From Megaustenia siamemsis (taxonomy: Eukaryota > Mollusca > Gastropoda > Stylommatophora > Ariophantidae), in contig JAVIAB010000101.1 in the NCBI GenBank assembly GCA_032433765.1, positions 58,753,092 to 58,817,091 of the forward strand: 64,000 nucleotides of DNA, in the 5' to 3' direction. Position 1 is the stretch's first letter, and every line of letters starts with the position of its first letter. The notes under the pieces were generated by a model. The model did not search any database. It was not told the origin of the DNA and saw only the letters and a list, made by a program, of their open reading frames with translations. Shown one piece after another: positions 46,831 to 60,500 of the stretch. Made by a program: the position numbers and the translations under genes.

Positions 46831-47094
46831 CTTCCAAATTAACAAACGAGAAATTATGTTTTTCATTTTATAATACACATTCTCACTCATTAAATTATCA
46901 CTAACTCACTCTCTGACTAACACTTGCACTCACGATTCCATTCACTCATTCACTAACTCTTGCCTCACTGACACATTAACTTTGCATTCAGTAATTCATA
47001 ACATCACAGATGCAGTGACTAAATCAATGACTCATTAAATGACATATTCACTCACCCATTATTTCAATCACTCACTGAATCTTAGATTTTCTGA

Positions 47095-48461
47095 ATCACT
47101 GACTCATTCACTTACTCATTCACTTATTCACTCACTCACGCACTTACTCATGCACTTACTCATCCACTTACTCATTAACTTACTCATTCATTTAATCACA
47201 TACATACTCACCCAGTTACTCATTCACTTACTCACCTATTTTCTCACCTACTTATTCACCCACTTACTCAATCAATTACTCACCCACTTACTCACCCACT
47301 TACTCACCCACTCATTAACTTACTCACCTACTTACTAACCCACTGACTCACCCACTTACTTTTCCACTTATACATTCACTTACTCACACACTTATTGATT
47401 CACTTACTCACCCACAGATTCATTCACTTACTCATTCAATTACTCACCCAATTACGCATTCATTTACTCATTTACTTACTCATTCTCTTACTCATTCACA
47501 TATTCACTCACTCACCTACTTACTCTCCCCTATATACATCCTCTTACTCACCAACTTACTCACCCATTTACTCATTCACTTACGCATTGAATTACTCACC
47601 CACTTACTTATTCAATTAATCATCGACTTGCTTACCCACTTACTCATTTACTTATTTATTCACTTACTCTCTCACTTATTCACCCACTTACTCATTCACT
47701 TACTCACCCACTTACTCACACAATTACTTACCCACTTACTCATTAACTTACTCCTTCACTCACTCACTCTCTTACTCATACACATACTCACCCACCTACT
47801 CAATTTCCGTGTTAGACATTCTTTGAGTTACAAAGTCCATGTATTATGTCAGTTTGTTCATTCACTTACTCACTCACTTACTCACTCACTTTCTCACTCG
47901 CTTACTCACTCACTTACTTACTCACTTACTTACTCACTCACTTAATCACCCACTTACTTTTTCACTTACTCATTCTCTTACTAATTAACATTCTCATTCA
48001 CTTACTCACTCATTTGCTCACTCACTGAATCACCCACTTAATCTTTCACTAGCTCATTTCACTTACTCACTCATTTAGTCACTTAATTACTCACTCACCT
48101 ACCTACTCACTTACTCATTCACTTACTCACCCACTTATTCATTCTCTGTGTTAGTCATTCTTTGAGTTAAAAAGTCTACGTATTATGCCAGTTTGCTCAC
48201 CCACTTACTGATTCACTTACACATTCTCTTTCTCATTCACTCACCCACTTACTCATTCACTTACTCACTCACTTACTCACTCACTTAATCACCCTTTTTA
48301 TCATTCACTTACTCACCCATTTACTCACCCACTTACTCCTTCACTTACTCACCCACTTACTTATTGACTTACCCACCCACTTACTCCTTCACTTACTCAC
48401 CGACTTACCCATTGACTTACTTTACCATTTACTCATTCATTTACTCACCATTTTACCCATT
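47095..48461. repeat. 12-bp satellite, array in U3
   Basis: Same unit as the arrays in U1 and U2, with boxes at 47803 and 48143 and a terminal box at 48462. Confidence 0.95.
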
Positions 48462-48518
48462 CACCGTGTCAGTCATTCTTTGAGTTCCAAAGTCTATGTA
48501 TTATGCCAGTTTGCTCAT

Positions 48519-49035
48519 TTAGTATTTGTCGTCAAAGATCTACAATTATCTTCAGAGGTTTAACATAAATATCGAGGAGTTCATTGAGGTTTTATTTTGC
48601 ATTTTTTTTTGTTTTGTTTTACCGAAAGAAGATTTCATCTTAGTCTCTAAGTTTATGAGATAACAGTAATATATGTCTTTGGTTAAACTAACAATATTAT
48701 ATTTTCAGTAGCTGCTGTATGCAGCAGACAACATTATTTGCGGCTGTCTTGTTATCTTGCAGATGTGCTTGGGAGAGCCAAAGACAATGGGAGGGCATTC
48801 TATAATAGAACTGTCTTGTAGACGAGCATCTTTCAGTCAAACCCTTTCAGATAAGATAACCTTAGGTGACATCTATTCTACTGAATGTAAAATAATCTTT
48901 TATGGGGGCATTAGGCCCCATGGATGGCTTTGCATTCAGTTAGATCCGGAGCGAGTAAAAAAAAAAATATCCGGAGAGAGTCATAATAGTGTAAACCGTC
49001 TGGGTAATATACGAACTGAGTTTAGTTGCCTAAAT
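48519..49035. other. Post-array segment in U3, homologue of 41798-42310
   Basis: Same order as in U2: box, AT-rich stretch, acceptor-like CTTGTTATCTTGCAG, open stretch MCLGEPKTMGGHSIIELSCR and A-run at 48958-48967. About a tenth of positions differ from U2. I do not recognise a protein family. Confidence 0.4.
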
Positions 49036-51385
49036 GAAACGTAATATTAATTTTATTATTAACATACGCGTATATGCATCATTAGCATACAATAAAGAGG
49101 AAACATCAAAGGTTGTTGTAGGTATCCACTCATTATGGTACTTAGGATTGCAGTTTACTTAAAGTTGTGCTGTCATCTAACACATAGCTCAAGTGTTAAT
49201 GAAAAAAGGTATGGGGTCTCTGATGTAAGGTTAATGAAGGCCGCAGTCTATGAACGTCATATTCTTGTCCACCTATACCAAGGACTGATTCATGATTGTA
49301 CAAAGAAGTTACGATGGTGGTTTTCTGTTAGAAAAAAAAAAGAGTTCTTAAATGTTATGTAGAGCCAGTCTTAACATATGGATATGAATCATGGACAATA
49401 AAACAACAGTCTCAATCAGGAGTCGAAGTCCTAATGTTTGCCATGCGTTTTATTCAATGGCTGCTTGGCATTTCTTGAGACGCAGCCGACTCATGGTATT
49501 GTATCCGCTTAGTCGTTCAATTGAGTCCACAAACTACGGTGAGATACACCGACCAAACCACAAATCGGCACCAAATTACATGAGCCCTCTCTATAACCTA
49601 TGAACAGAAAGTCAAAAACGTGATTACTTAGCTGTCTATACAGTTATTCAATGAGAACCATACCACTGCTTTCTGCATCAGGTTGATAAATGTCACAACT
49701 TGTTTATATACGATAAAGCTCTGTCTAAAGTTCACCTGCAACACAATGTCTGCCTCTGTTTTGACAATACAATAAAGCATTAACAAAATAAAGTAACATC
49801 CTACTACATCCCTGTCAACATCTTTCAGGTCAATTCCTGGAGCTCGGAGTAGGAGATATGGTATGTTGCAGCACTAACTAGTAGGCTATATTCCAGACTA
49901 TTATCTCTTTCAAAGCCTTGCCCACCTTATTTTTCATGATGTTAGCCTGATTATCTTAGATTTTATTTGGCCTTTGTCAGCAAATTCACATTAATTACAT
50001 TCTGTACAAAACGAACAAAACAAAGGATTACGCTGTTAGTCTCCTTGTGGTAGTAACATAATGGCAACATGACAACACTTTTTTCATGACCAAGAGATTG
50101 TAGACTTCATCACAAAAACTCGCAAGTCATGGAATGTTTGAGCACATAATGAACGTTTGTGACAGACATCCTTGTATAGTGACACAAGTCATGAAGTGAC
50201 GGCCACGAAGGTAATCATTTCTTGTGAACATTCATATTCACTTTTCGTGTAGCATGACGAAGGTCAACAAAGGAAATGATAAATAACTGTCCAGATATAA
50301 ATTTGTCGTCTTACTTTGTCGTCTTACTTACTTTTAAATAATATTGAGAACCCTGAACAGCGATGAGAGTGTAGATATATAATTTAATAACATATTGATC
50401 TATCACTGTTAGCAACATGAGCTAATATAATTACTGTTTTAATGCATTACAAATATATTATAATGTGTACGTTAATTCCGTTTAAAAAATGAATTCTGTC
50501 TGAATAGAAATAAGAAACACAAAACTAATGTGCTTCGTAAGATAATTCGACGTTTGGGAAAGTGTCGTGTTTGATTGTGTTTCTTTATATTATCGACACA
50601 ATATCATAACAATAATAATAATAAAGTCAGTATCTGAATGGCGCACGATACATTTAGCACAATCAGTTAATTCTTCCTCTGCTTTTGGCCTAGATAAAAT
50701 ATGTGAATTGTTGTTGCAAATGTATTATGACAACATTTAGGAGTTCAATTGTTGACCCAATTAAAGAAAACAAACTATAATAGTTTATGAAGACCTGCTA
50801 ACATATACATGCATTACCATTTTTCTTTCTTCATAAGTCACCGATCGGTAAAGTGAATTTAATAAATTAGCGAAAGTGCAACAATGGCTACAATCTGACA
50901 CTTCTATGAAGTGAACATAAATTGGAACTGTATGTGGCCTCTCCAGTCGACCCAGCTGTAAACTCTAGCTCAGTCAGTTAAAAGAAGATTGTGACAGCGA
51001 GGACATACATGATCACAATATGCGATCTAGCACAGTTACATTTTATATTACTCTCGTTAGAGGTTAAATATGTATTGGTCATTACTCTTACTTCTTGTCG
51101 TCTGTTAGAGGTGAGCTCACTTCGTTACCTGTAGCTTCTATAGTTAATGTTCATGTGAGATGTTATTAGGTTGTGATTGTGCTGTCATGTTTCTCAATAA
51201 GTGATTTAGGCTCAGTGCTACACTTCTCTATATATCTGGACATTTCTTCTAAGTGACTGTTGTTCATGTCATTGCAGACAAGTCTCACATACAGTCTTGT
51301 TTTAATCTTTACTTTATAACACATAAAAGCAAGCTGATACGGCGGATACGTTTGCGTTAATGAAGTTAGACCTTTTATTGAGATT

Positions 51386-53375
51386 TAGTTGCTTACAGCT
51401 ACAGCATACGATTGGTTCACGACTTAAAGCGATGACATTAAAGTCCCCAAGTATTATATTTAATTGAAACAACAGTATAAATGACATGCCATTGAAGCTG
51501 GTCTAAGAAATTAAAATGAATGATCAATTGAAGGTTAATGTTTTGTTTGAGTATAACCGAATGCCGTTATTTCTACATAAGATTTACTTACATAAAAAGG
51601 TGCGTTACTGTAGTAGATAATCTATGAATACATCGTCATTTAGTTTAGAAATTTATAAAATTCTAGGTACAAACTCTTATTATTGTTTTGTCCTTTCCTT
51701 CTTCATTTCCCTTTTTACTTTCCACATTTACCTTGTATCGTCAAGGGTAGTATTCGTTATAGCACTACCTACCATTGAATAATTACCGAAATACCGTTAA
51801 AATTGGTTAATCGGGTAATTAAGCAGAAATATAAGCATATGACGATTCTTTAACAAACATAACAAAAACATCTGAAGCAAAGAACCAGTCACGAACGAGA
51901 ATTAAATTAAATGAAAATTAGAAACCCTTGGACATTTAACAGCAGGGGAGGTCAAGTTAAGGCAAACTAACGATAACTATATTTTCCTTCGTGGGACTTT
52001 ACTTCATTATAAAGTCTTGAAGAAGATACACTATTCTAGTTCTTGCTGTTATTGTGGTGTCTGTGGATTTAGTGCTGGGCCAACTATCTCTTGTATAGTT
52101 CCATTTCCAGTATTGCATATTATATTTTCCATTTCTTGTATGACCTCATTTTCAGTGCTGTTTCTTGTGTTTGCTATTTCTTGTTTACTCATGTTTCACT
52201 GGTAGATAGTACACAGAGAGAATGGATACACGATAGACTATAAAAAAAAAAATAGTTCGTTAGAATGTCAGTCAGTGAACTGATGAATAGCTGTAGAGAC
52301 AGAAGGTTGTGTTATACATAATCGCCTGCTCCTGAGTCCACTTTGCCTGATGAATAAGACGATTCGTGTTATCCAGTTATATCTTTCATTAATTAAGAAT
52401 GCTACAAACCTAAATAAAGAGCAAAGAAGGTGTCTGCTTAAGCGCTACATTGAGCAGAATGTCAATAAAAATGAAGCTGTAAGATTGATGATTAAGTGGT
52501 CTCTCTCTGAGATATTTAAGGAAGTTTGTTTGGCAAACACTTAACATGTCGCGCAACACGCCTTTTGTCCGCATGTTGTTCCGTTTGACGACTTGAACGC
52601 TCTAGCTGACAACGACTAGGAGGAAGTGACCAGCGTTTTTCATGTCAGTTTTCAGATTTCCTAGATTAAAAATGAAGGTCTATACTGCTGTATACCATCT
52701 CTGCCGAGTACAAATAATGGCCCCTGTCAGATCAGTGCCTACACAATCATCACGAGGCACACTTCTGCGGGCAAGCTACTGAAGATAATAACTGCGCGTT
52801 TACTCATTTAAACTTGAATGGATACACACATTCCCACCCAACTCGCAGGTTATAGGTATAACAAAAAAAGCATGGCCCAATGCTACAGTCTTTACCTGTG
52901 ACGTATTCGAAAGATTCAAAAGGCGGTAGGAGACAAATGCAGCAGCGATTGATCTGGAGGATGCATAGATCAGAGTACCATTCCAGTACCTCATGCATAT
53001 GTTCCTCCTATTGGCGGTGCATCCCCTCTTGACTACATGACTCGCTAGAGGATGTTTCAGAGGTGGGTGGTACTCAGATGTGATAATGTCCGAACCTACC
53101 GAATCCGAAGTCCGAATCAATTTGTCCAGGTTTGTCAATGTTCACCATTGTTACCTGTTGTATTTAACGCCACAACAATCAAGGCACAACTGGTGAATGA
53201 GAGGGAAAGAAATATGCCTTTTGTTGATGTCATTCTGTTATATCGATAGGGAATAGACAGACGGGTAATCGCTTCTACACTGCAACACGAACCCGATCGC
53301 ATCTCTTCCTGGTGGGGAGAATCAAGTTCTTTGGCTACTCCTAACAAAGTCCAATAACATGATTCTCCCTTAACA
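51386..53375. other. No gene recognised
   Basis: After U3 ends, the sequence is AT-rich to about 52.3 kb. A 64-codon + frame at 52350-52544 (MNKTIRVIQLYLSLIKNATN...) has no known motif. 52.57-53.37 kb may be the upstream part of the LINE F copy that follows, but I could not identify domain motifs there. Confidence 0.4.
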
Positions 53376-54170
53376 ATGATATTAATATGGAAACACTGGT
53401 TGTACGAATTGGGCAGGCAATGTGAAGAGGGCAGTTTGAGGACATACATAGATGTTAAGTGTGATCGCAGTTTGTGTTTTAGGGACCATGTCGACCATGT
53501 GATAACGAAAGCTCGCGAAGGAGAAGCCCCCATAAAGTTCATGGCAGCTGCAAATATTGAACAGAGGATAATGGCACCTCTCTTCATGGGACTAGATCTA
53601 GAACCAATGGAAAATGTCCTAGCAATCCTCACTGTCAGTACAACGTAGATCGGCAGACTAGAGAAACTAAAAAATAACGCGATGTCCATAATCCTGAGGT
53701 GTACGAAAGACACTCCTTGTGTAGCAATACAGTATCATCTTGATTGTTCAACTATGAAAGAAGGCAGGATAAAAATTGGAGAAAGCCTACCTTAAAATAA
53801 ATGCAGATAAGGAGCATTCATTGCACACCATGATCAACACAGAAAAAAATGATAGGCTAGTAATAGAGACGGATCAGTAATACGATCAAGGGAGCGCATG
53901 ATTCACAGTGCGCCATACAGGCAGAACAGTCAAAGAAGACATTAGTACGTACGTTAAGACCATGAGTAGCATGACGATGGAGGCGATGGTAGTGACCAGG
54001 GAATTCAACTGGCTGGTGTCACAAGAGGCGGACAAGTGAATCTCTGATAACATTTTCAATAAGACACAAGTTGAAGTAACATGGCTCTTCATAGTAGCCA
54101 ATCGTGGATATGGAGACGGCAATTAGTGAATGCATGAACGATGATATTTTAAAGTGCCTTCTTAAGGTCA
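53376..54170 (+). pseudogene. LINE family F relic: RT end and start of RNase H
   Basis: The + strand reads SLCFRDHVDHVITKAREGEA and KLKNNAMSIILRCTKDTPCV (about 53470-53720), the thumb-like segment after the RT. After frame changes it gives GRTVKEDISTYVKTMSSMTM, then EAMVVTREFNWL (about 53920-54020). That second block matches the RNase H region between the TDGS and SDS motifs seen near 1050-1100. It is the link that shows the F fragments belong to one RT plus RNase H element. Numerous stops make it inactive. Confidence 0.62.
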
Positions 54171-55138
54171 ATAGAAATTAGAATGTGAGGACAGTTTTGT
54201 GTACTCAACGATAACCTATAGAGTTAGTTACATAAAGGAAGGATGCAAATAACGTTTTAGGGAATAAATGGAAGCTAAATATTTCGATGTTTGCGAATTG
54301 TTGCTAGTGAACTATGTCGTACACGCTGCCATCACAGAAAGTAATCTAACTGATTCAGTGTTTAATGTTGTGATTACATTAATAGTAAGAGTACAAATAC
54401 TATACATGTGAGGAAGAAGTAGCCAGAAAGGATACAACTAATGGTCGTCAAGAAGACACCTTTGCAAATACATATTTTAGCAAACGAAAGAAGAAGTAGA
54501 AACATTCAACATTTTATGTAAACTATCCGATCCGACTATCTGATTTTTTTTCATCTATAAAGTCTGTTTTTTTTTTGTAAACTATATTTTCATTTAAAAA
54601 AAATGTCTTTATCACTGGTGATCACTGTCATCAAGAAGATAAAATTAGCTCTTTGGTTTAATATTTTAATTCATGATATAGTTCACTGTATCAATATTGA
54701 ATAATACATATTTATGTTAAGGGAAAAAAATAAAAACGTGTGGATCTGATGAAAGTACAAGTACAACATTGTCGACTATACACATGCAAGACGGAATTCA
54801 TGTAAGTGACAAGGCAAGAGGGGAAATGAAACAAAAGGACAGATCATTGCTCTCAAGATTCATTGATAATGTAAAGAAAAGCAAAGATAAAGCATACAGC
54901 TTTGCAACAATAAAATAGTAGAGGAGATAGCGATGAGATATAACCACATGATAGAAGACAAATACTGAGAGAATGACGTCGAGTTGACAAGTAAGTTGCA
55001 GGGAGACGTGATCACCGATGTTCACATGCTGTTTGATATGTGATGATGATAAATTTACAACTCTTCATGTCATGCTTTTCCAACAACTCTTTTTATGTTG
55101 TTTTTATTACTCGTCTTTTTTTTCTTCTTTTTTTTTGT
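54171..55138. other. No gene recognised
   Basis: AT-rich DNA with several homopolymer runs (54545-54600). No motif was recognised. Confidence 0.45.
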
Positions 55139-55230
55139 ATTTAGCTGTCCAGGGAACACTCAACTTTCTTATGAGAAATCCCGTCTTGACATTTAATCAT
55201 TATTTTTTTTTTCATTTCTTTGCTGTGATG
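55139..55230 (-). pseudogene. Small LINE A2 fragment
   Basis: AGCTGTCCAGGGAACACTCA and what follows match the A2 segment at 55700-55790 (the RKLNVPWTSK-coding part). About 90 bp remain. Confidence 0.55.
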
Positions 55231-55407
55231 TTGTGACGGTCATTGATGTTTGTATTGTTGCATTCTTACATTTAATCCTGAAAGTAAAATTGTTTATAAG
55301 TTTCTTTCATCGAGCCACATTTCGTGCCTTTGTTAACAAATTATTTGTTTCTATTTTGTTAAGCAGCCACATTTTCCTGGGTATTTATTTCCTTATTTTG
55401 GTCCCTT

Positions 55408-56156
55408 TTCATTCATCATCATCATGTACCATACCGTTTGGCGATCATGTCCTTCCACAATCTTCTATCTACCGTGCATCGTTTCATTTCTATTGTTGAC
55501 TGTTTTCCATGTCATGACTAGAACCTATCTAGTATTTCCGTTTTTCTTCGTCTGCGATATCTTTTTCCTTGTATTTTTTATGTTGTAACCAAGTATTCCA
55601 ACTTTCTTCTTCTCATGATGTGCCAGAAAAAAATGTTGATTGTTTCTTTCTGATGTTTCTTAGGAGCTCCATTATTGTGATGGCCTCAAAAACAATTTCC
55701 CCATTGGTCTTTTTAGATGTCCAGGGAACATTCAACTTTCTCATGAGAAATCCCATCTCTGTGGTATTTAATCGTCTTTTCATTTCTTTATTTACGGTAT
55801 ATGATCCACTTCCATAAATCACAATTGGCTCTATATAGCACCGATGAACTATCTTTCTCACTTCTCTTGACATTCCTGTGTTACATAAGACGTTTTTCAA
55901 TTTCAGAAAAAGCTATTTTGGCCTGAGCTATTCTGATTTTTATTTCCTTGGTGCATTTACCTTCGTATGTTATTATAATTCCCAAGTATTTGATGCGTTG
56001 CACTTGTTTCAGATGAGTCCTGTATACTTTTACGTTACATGATGGCGATGATTGTTTCTTCGATTCGACCATTACTTCTTTCTTTCCTACTATTTAGACT
56101 TATACCTTTCTTGTTGCTTTCTGTTACGATTATATTTATCATTTCGTGTAGTCCGT

Positions 56157-56197
<41 letters not shown>

Positions 56198-56835
56198 TAT
56201 TAAGACAGTGCCATCTGTATATCGCAAATTGTTTATGATGTGACAGTTGACGTAAATTAATTACATATCTACTATTGAGCTCATAATTTTTTTTACTGTA
56301 AAGTGAAAACAAATCCGGCGACAGAACACAGCCTTGACTGACTCCTTGTTTTATATATCAGGACTGTCCTGTTTGGTTGCTAATCCTTATGGCTACTGTT
56401 TGTTGCCAGTGCATATTTTTTATGGCTCACAAATCATTGCCATCAATGTTTAATTTCTCAAGCATAATGATTAATTCCACGTGCTTTACTTGTCAAATGC
56501 GTTTGTGTAGTCTATAAAGCACATATATAGATCTTTCTTTACCTCTATAGATCTTTGTATCAATGTTCTTAAGATGTGTATTGCATTTTTTTGTGCCATT
56601 TCCTACCAAAAATCCACAATGTTCCTATCTTCTGTCTGGTTTTATTTTATGCCTTACACGTCTCATGATGATCCTTAGTAATAGTTTCGTAATATTGCCC
56701 ATGAGGTCTTCAACGGTCCAAGACCAAGACCAATGGTCTTCACAATCAGTGGCGCCTGACTTGTTCTGTCGGGCTACACAAATATATTTTAGTAGATCTT
56801 CGGGTATGGTTTTTGGACATAATTGTTCTTGGTAA
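55408..56835 (-). mobile_element. LINE family A2, RT to 3' end, decayed
   Basis: The (ATC)n tail is at about 55411-55423. The minus strand then gives KNIRKKQSTFFSGTS-like, FLMRKLNVPWTSKKT and IVHRCYIEPIVIYGSGSYTV (55900-55613). Upstream of these are IKYLGIIITYEGKCTKEIKI (56072-55881) and an RT segment ending near EHCGFLVGNGTK (about 56620-56590) and IPEDLLKYIC. A CT microsatellite lies where the YADD motif would be expected. It is a relative of family A with its own 3' sequence, shared with 2550-2935. Confidence 0.75.
56161..56195. repeat. (CT)n microsatellite
   Basis: About 17 uninterrupted TC units inside the decayed LINE A2. Confidence 0.97.
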
Positions 56836-57582
56836 TATAAGAAAATAGTTTGCCATTTTCTCCATCATGGAAGTTACTGTCCTAGTCGGAGATAGCAGCC
56901 ATTGCCTCTCTAAATGAGGTCCTCTACCTGCCACAACGGAGTGAGGACTATAACCGGCACTACTTGTCGACTGCTCCCACAAAACCCTCCACCTAGCAGT
57001 GCTCCAATGGTTTCACATAACCCTGATTAAGGGGGGGGGGGGGGAGGAAGAGGGGCTAACCAGGAGCTTCATCTTACTCAAGGGTGTTTCGAAGACTAGC
57101 AGAGGAAAGTTGTCGTGTTACTACACCGTTGGTTAGGAATAATTCTACCCAGTTAATCAATCATGCTACAGCTCTCAAATAATATTACTTACATAATTTA
57201 TTCTAAATGCAAACTGAAACGGAATATAACGTATAAATAGTAAGATAATTTTATTTTCAAGATATTGATGGTTCTACCACAGACAACTATAACGATGGTC
57301 TGTGGGCAAAAAACACAATCGGAAACACTACAACCAACGTGACATTTTAAGCTTCTGACATAAGCTGCTATAGCTGAAAACGTCACTCTACTTTGAGTGG
57401 TTTCCAATGTGATTTTCTCCACGCGAGACATCTTTATAGTTTGCTGTAGTTCAACTAAGAGAGTATCAATTCTGTGTGTTGATGTAAAACGTCAGCACCG
57501 ATAACTTACTATCATTGTGCATTAAATGTGTTTGTGCATTATCATAGTCTCCCCTATTTTAGACAAACACTGCGATCCCGAC
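56836..57582. other. No gene recognised; poly-G run
   Basis: Locally less AT-rich sequence with a 14-base G run at 57031-57044. No protein motif or RNA gene was recognised. The minus-strand frame at 57431-57198 has no known relatives that I can name. Confidence 0.4.
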
Positions 57583-60500
57583 CTGAACTTTAGTGTGGAG
57601 ATTCTGCCAACGCTGTCAAGAGAACCAGAGAAAGCTTTAGTGTGGACATTCTGCCAACGCTGTCATGAGAACCAGAGAAAACTTTAGTGTGGACATGATG
57701 TCAACGCTGTCATGACACCCAGAGAAAGCTTTATTGTGGACATTCTGTCAACGCTGTCATGACAACCAGAGAAAACTTTAGTGTGGACATTTTGACAACA
57801 CGATCATGACAGCCAGAGAAAGCTTTAGTGTGGACTTTCTGTCAAAGCTGTGATGACAACCAGAGAAAGCTTTATTGTGGATATTATGTCAACGATGTCA
57901 TGACACCCAGAGAAAGCTTTATTGTGGACATTCTGTCAATGCTGTGATGACAACCAGAGAAAACTGAAGTGTGGCCATTCTGACAAAGCTATCATGACAA
58001 CCAGAGCTAGCTTTATTGTGGATATTATGTCAACGCTGTCATGACAACCAGAGAAAACTGAAGTGTGGTCATTCTGACAAGTCTGTAATGACAACCAGAG
58101 CTAGCTTTATTGTGGATATTATGTCAACGATGTCATGACAACCAGAGAAAACTTTAAGTGTGGACATTCTGACAACGCGATCATGACAGCCAGAGAAAGC
58201 TTTAGTGTGGACTTTCTCTCAACGCTGTCCTGACAACCACAGACAACTATAGTGTGAAAATTCCACCAACGCTGTAATGACAAACAGAGAAAACTTTAGT
58301 GTGGACATTCTGTCAACGCAGTCAAAACAAGAACAGAAAACTTTAGTGTGGACATTCTGTCAAAGCTGTCATGACAATGAGAAAAAAACTATAGTGTGGA
58401 AATTCCATCAACGCTGTCATGACAAACAGATAAAACTTCAGTGTTGAGATTTTGTCAACGCTGTCAAGATAACCATAGAAAAACTTAGTGTGGATATTCT
58501 GTCAACGCTGTTATGACAACCAGAGAAAACTTTAGTGCTGGCATTCTGCCAACTCTGTCATGATAACCAGAGAAAACTTTATTGTGGACATTCTGTCAAC
58601 GTTGTAATGACAAACAGTGAAAACTTTAGTGTGGACGTTCTGTCAACGCTGTCAAGACAACTACAGAAAACTTTAGAGTGGACATTCTGTCAAAGCTGTT
58701 ATCACAGCCAGAGAAAACTTTAGTGTGGGCATTTTGTCAACGCGATCATTACAACCAGAGGAAACTTTAGTGTGGACATGCAGTGAATGCTGTCATGATA
58801 AACAGAGAAAACTTTAGTGTGGACATTATGTCAACGCTGTCAAGCCAGCCATAGAAATCTTAGTGTGAACATTCTGTCAACGCTGCCAAGACAACCAGAG
58901 AAAACGTTAGTGTGGACATTCTGTAACGCTGCCAAGACTACTACAGAAAACTTTAGTGTGAACATTCTGTCAACGCTGTCATGACAACCAGAAAAGCTTT
59001 ATTGTGGACATGCAGTGAATGCTGTCATGATAAACAGAGAAAACTTTAGTGTGGACATTATGTCAACGCTGTCAAGCCAGCCATAGAAATCTTAGTGTGA
59101 ACATTCTGTCAACGCTGTCAAGACAACAACATAAAACTTTAGTGTGGACATTCTGTCAACGCAATCAAGCCAGCCAGAGAAAACTTTAGTGTGGACATTC
59201 TTTCAACGCTGTCAAGAAAACCAGGGAAAACTTTAGTGTTGGCATTCTGTCAACGCTGTCAAAACAACCACTGAAAACTTTAGCGTGAATATTCTGTCAA
59301 CGCTGTCATGACAACAGGAGAAAAGAAAAATTAGTGTTGGCATTCTGTCAACGCTGTCATGATAACCAGAGAAAACTTTAGTGTGTACATTCTGTCAACG
59401 CTGTCATGACAACCGGAGAAAGCTTCAGTGTAGACATTCTGTCAACGCTGTCAAGACAACCAGAGAAAAGTTTAGTGTGGACATTCTGTCAAAGCTGTCA
59501 TGACAATGAGAAAAAAACTATAGTGTGGAAATTCCATCAACGCTGTCATGACAAACAGATAAAACTTCAGTGTTGAGATTTTGTCAACGCTGTCAAGATA
59601 ACCATAGAAAAACTTAGTGTGGATATTCTGTCAACGCTGTTATGACAACCAGAGAAAACTTTAGTGCTGGCATTCTGCCAACTCTGTCATGATAACCAGA
59701 GAAAACTTTATTGTGGACATTCTGTCAACGTTGTAATGACAAACAGTGAAAACTTAAGTGTGGACGTTCTGTCAACGCTGTCAAGACAACTACAGAAAAC
59801 TTTAGAGTGGACATTCTGTCAAAGCTGTTATCACAGCCAGAGAAAACTTTAGTGTGGGCATTTTGTCAACGCGATCATTACAACCAGAGGAAACTTTAGT
59901 GTGGACATGCAGTGAATGCTGTCATGATAAACAGAGAAAACTTTAGTGTGGACATTATGTCAACGCTGTCAAGCCAGCCATAGAAATCTTAGTGTGAACA
60001 TTCTGTCAACGCTGCCAAGACAACCAGAGAAAACGTTAGTGTGGACATTCTGTAACGCTGCCAAGACTACTACAGAAAACTTTAGTGTGAACATTCTGTC
60101 AACGCTGTCATGACAACCAGAAAAAGCTTTTTTGTGGACATGCAGTGAATGCTGTCATGATAAACAGAGAAAACTTTAGTGTGGACATTATGTCAACGCT
60201 GTCAAGCCAGCCATAGAAATCTTAGTGTGAACATTCTGTCAACGCTGTCAAGACAACAACATAAAACTTTAGTGTGGACATTCTGTCAACGCTATCAAGC
60301 CAGCCAGAGAAAACTTTAGTGTGGACATTCTTTCAACGCTGTCAAGAAAACCAGGGAAAACTTTAGTGTTGGCATTCTGTCAACGCTGTCAAAACAACCA
60401 CTGAAAACTTTAGCGTGAATATTCTGTCAACGCTGTCATGACAACAGGAGAAAAGAAAAATTAGTGTTGGCATTCTGTCAACGCTGTCATGATAACCAGA

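Larger units (their letters stand above)
29566..46980. repeat. Large block repeat, copy 2 (U2), with expanded satellite
   Basis: The same leader at 29573-29700 is followed by a 12-kb satellite array with boxes. The non-satellite segment then matches U1 and U3 in order (41740-46900). U2 contains a private 637-bp LINE C insertion at 42526-43162. Homology with U1 runs to the leader of the next copy. Confidence 0.87.
30181..48518. repeat. Series of 15 conserved ~58-bp boxes within the satellite
   Basis: The boxes share the core GTTAGTCATTCTTTGAGTT, then CAAAGTCTATGTATTATG, then CCAGTTTGCTCAC. They occur, all in one orientation, at 30181, 31941, 33264, 34751, 35771, 37021, 38064, 39951, 40388, 41036, 41474 and 41740 in U2, and at 47803, 48143 and 48462 in U3. 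The last box of each array (41740, 48462) passes directly into the non-satellite segment. Spacing runs from about 0.27 to 1.9 kb. Confidence 0.92.
46981..51385. repeat. Large block repeat, copy 3 (U3), truncated
   Basis: The leader at 46990-47095 is followed by a 1.4-kb boxed satellite, then a non-satellite segment matching U2 from 48462. Homology ends abruptly after TTTTATTGAGATT near 51385. U3 therefore lacks the LINE A/LINE E part present at 27.9-29.4 kb and 45.3-46.8 kb. Confidence 0.85.

Noticed and set aside
52350..52544. 64-codon frame (MNKTIRVIQLYLSLIKNATN...) as a small host gene
   Set aside because: No start or splice context, family or second copy supports it. Length is within chance expectation for this sequence.
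58535..58723. Repeated 62-codon frames (58535, 59664) in the 47-bp array
   Set aside because: The near-identical pair comes from the 1129-bp duplication of the satellite, and all residues follow the 47-bp unit.
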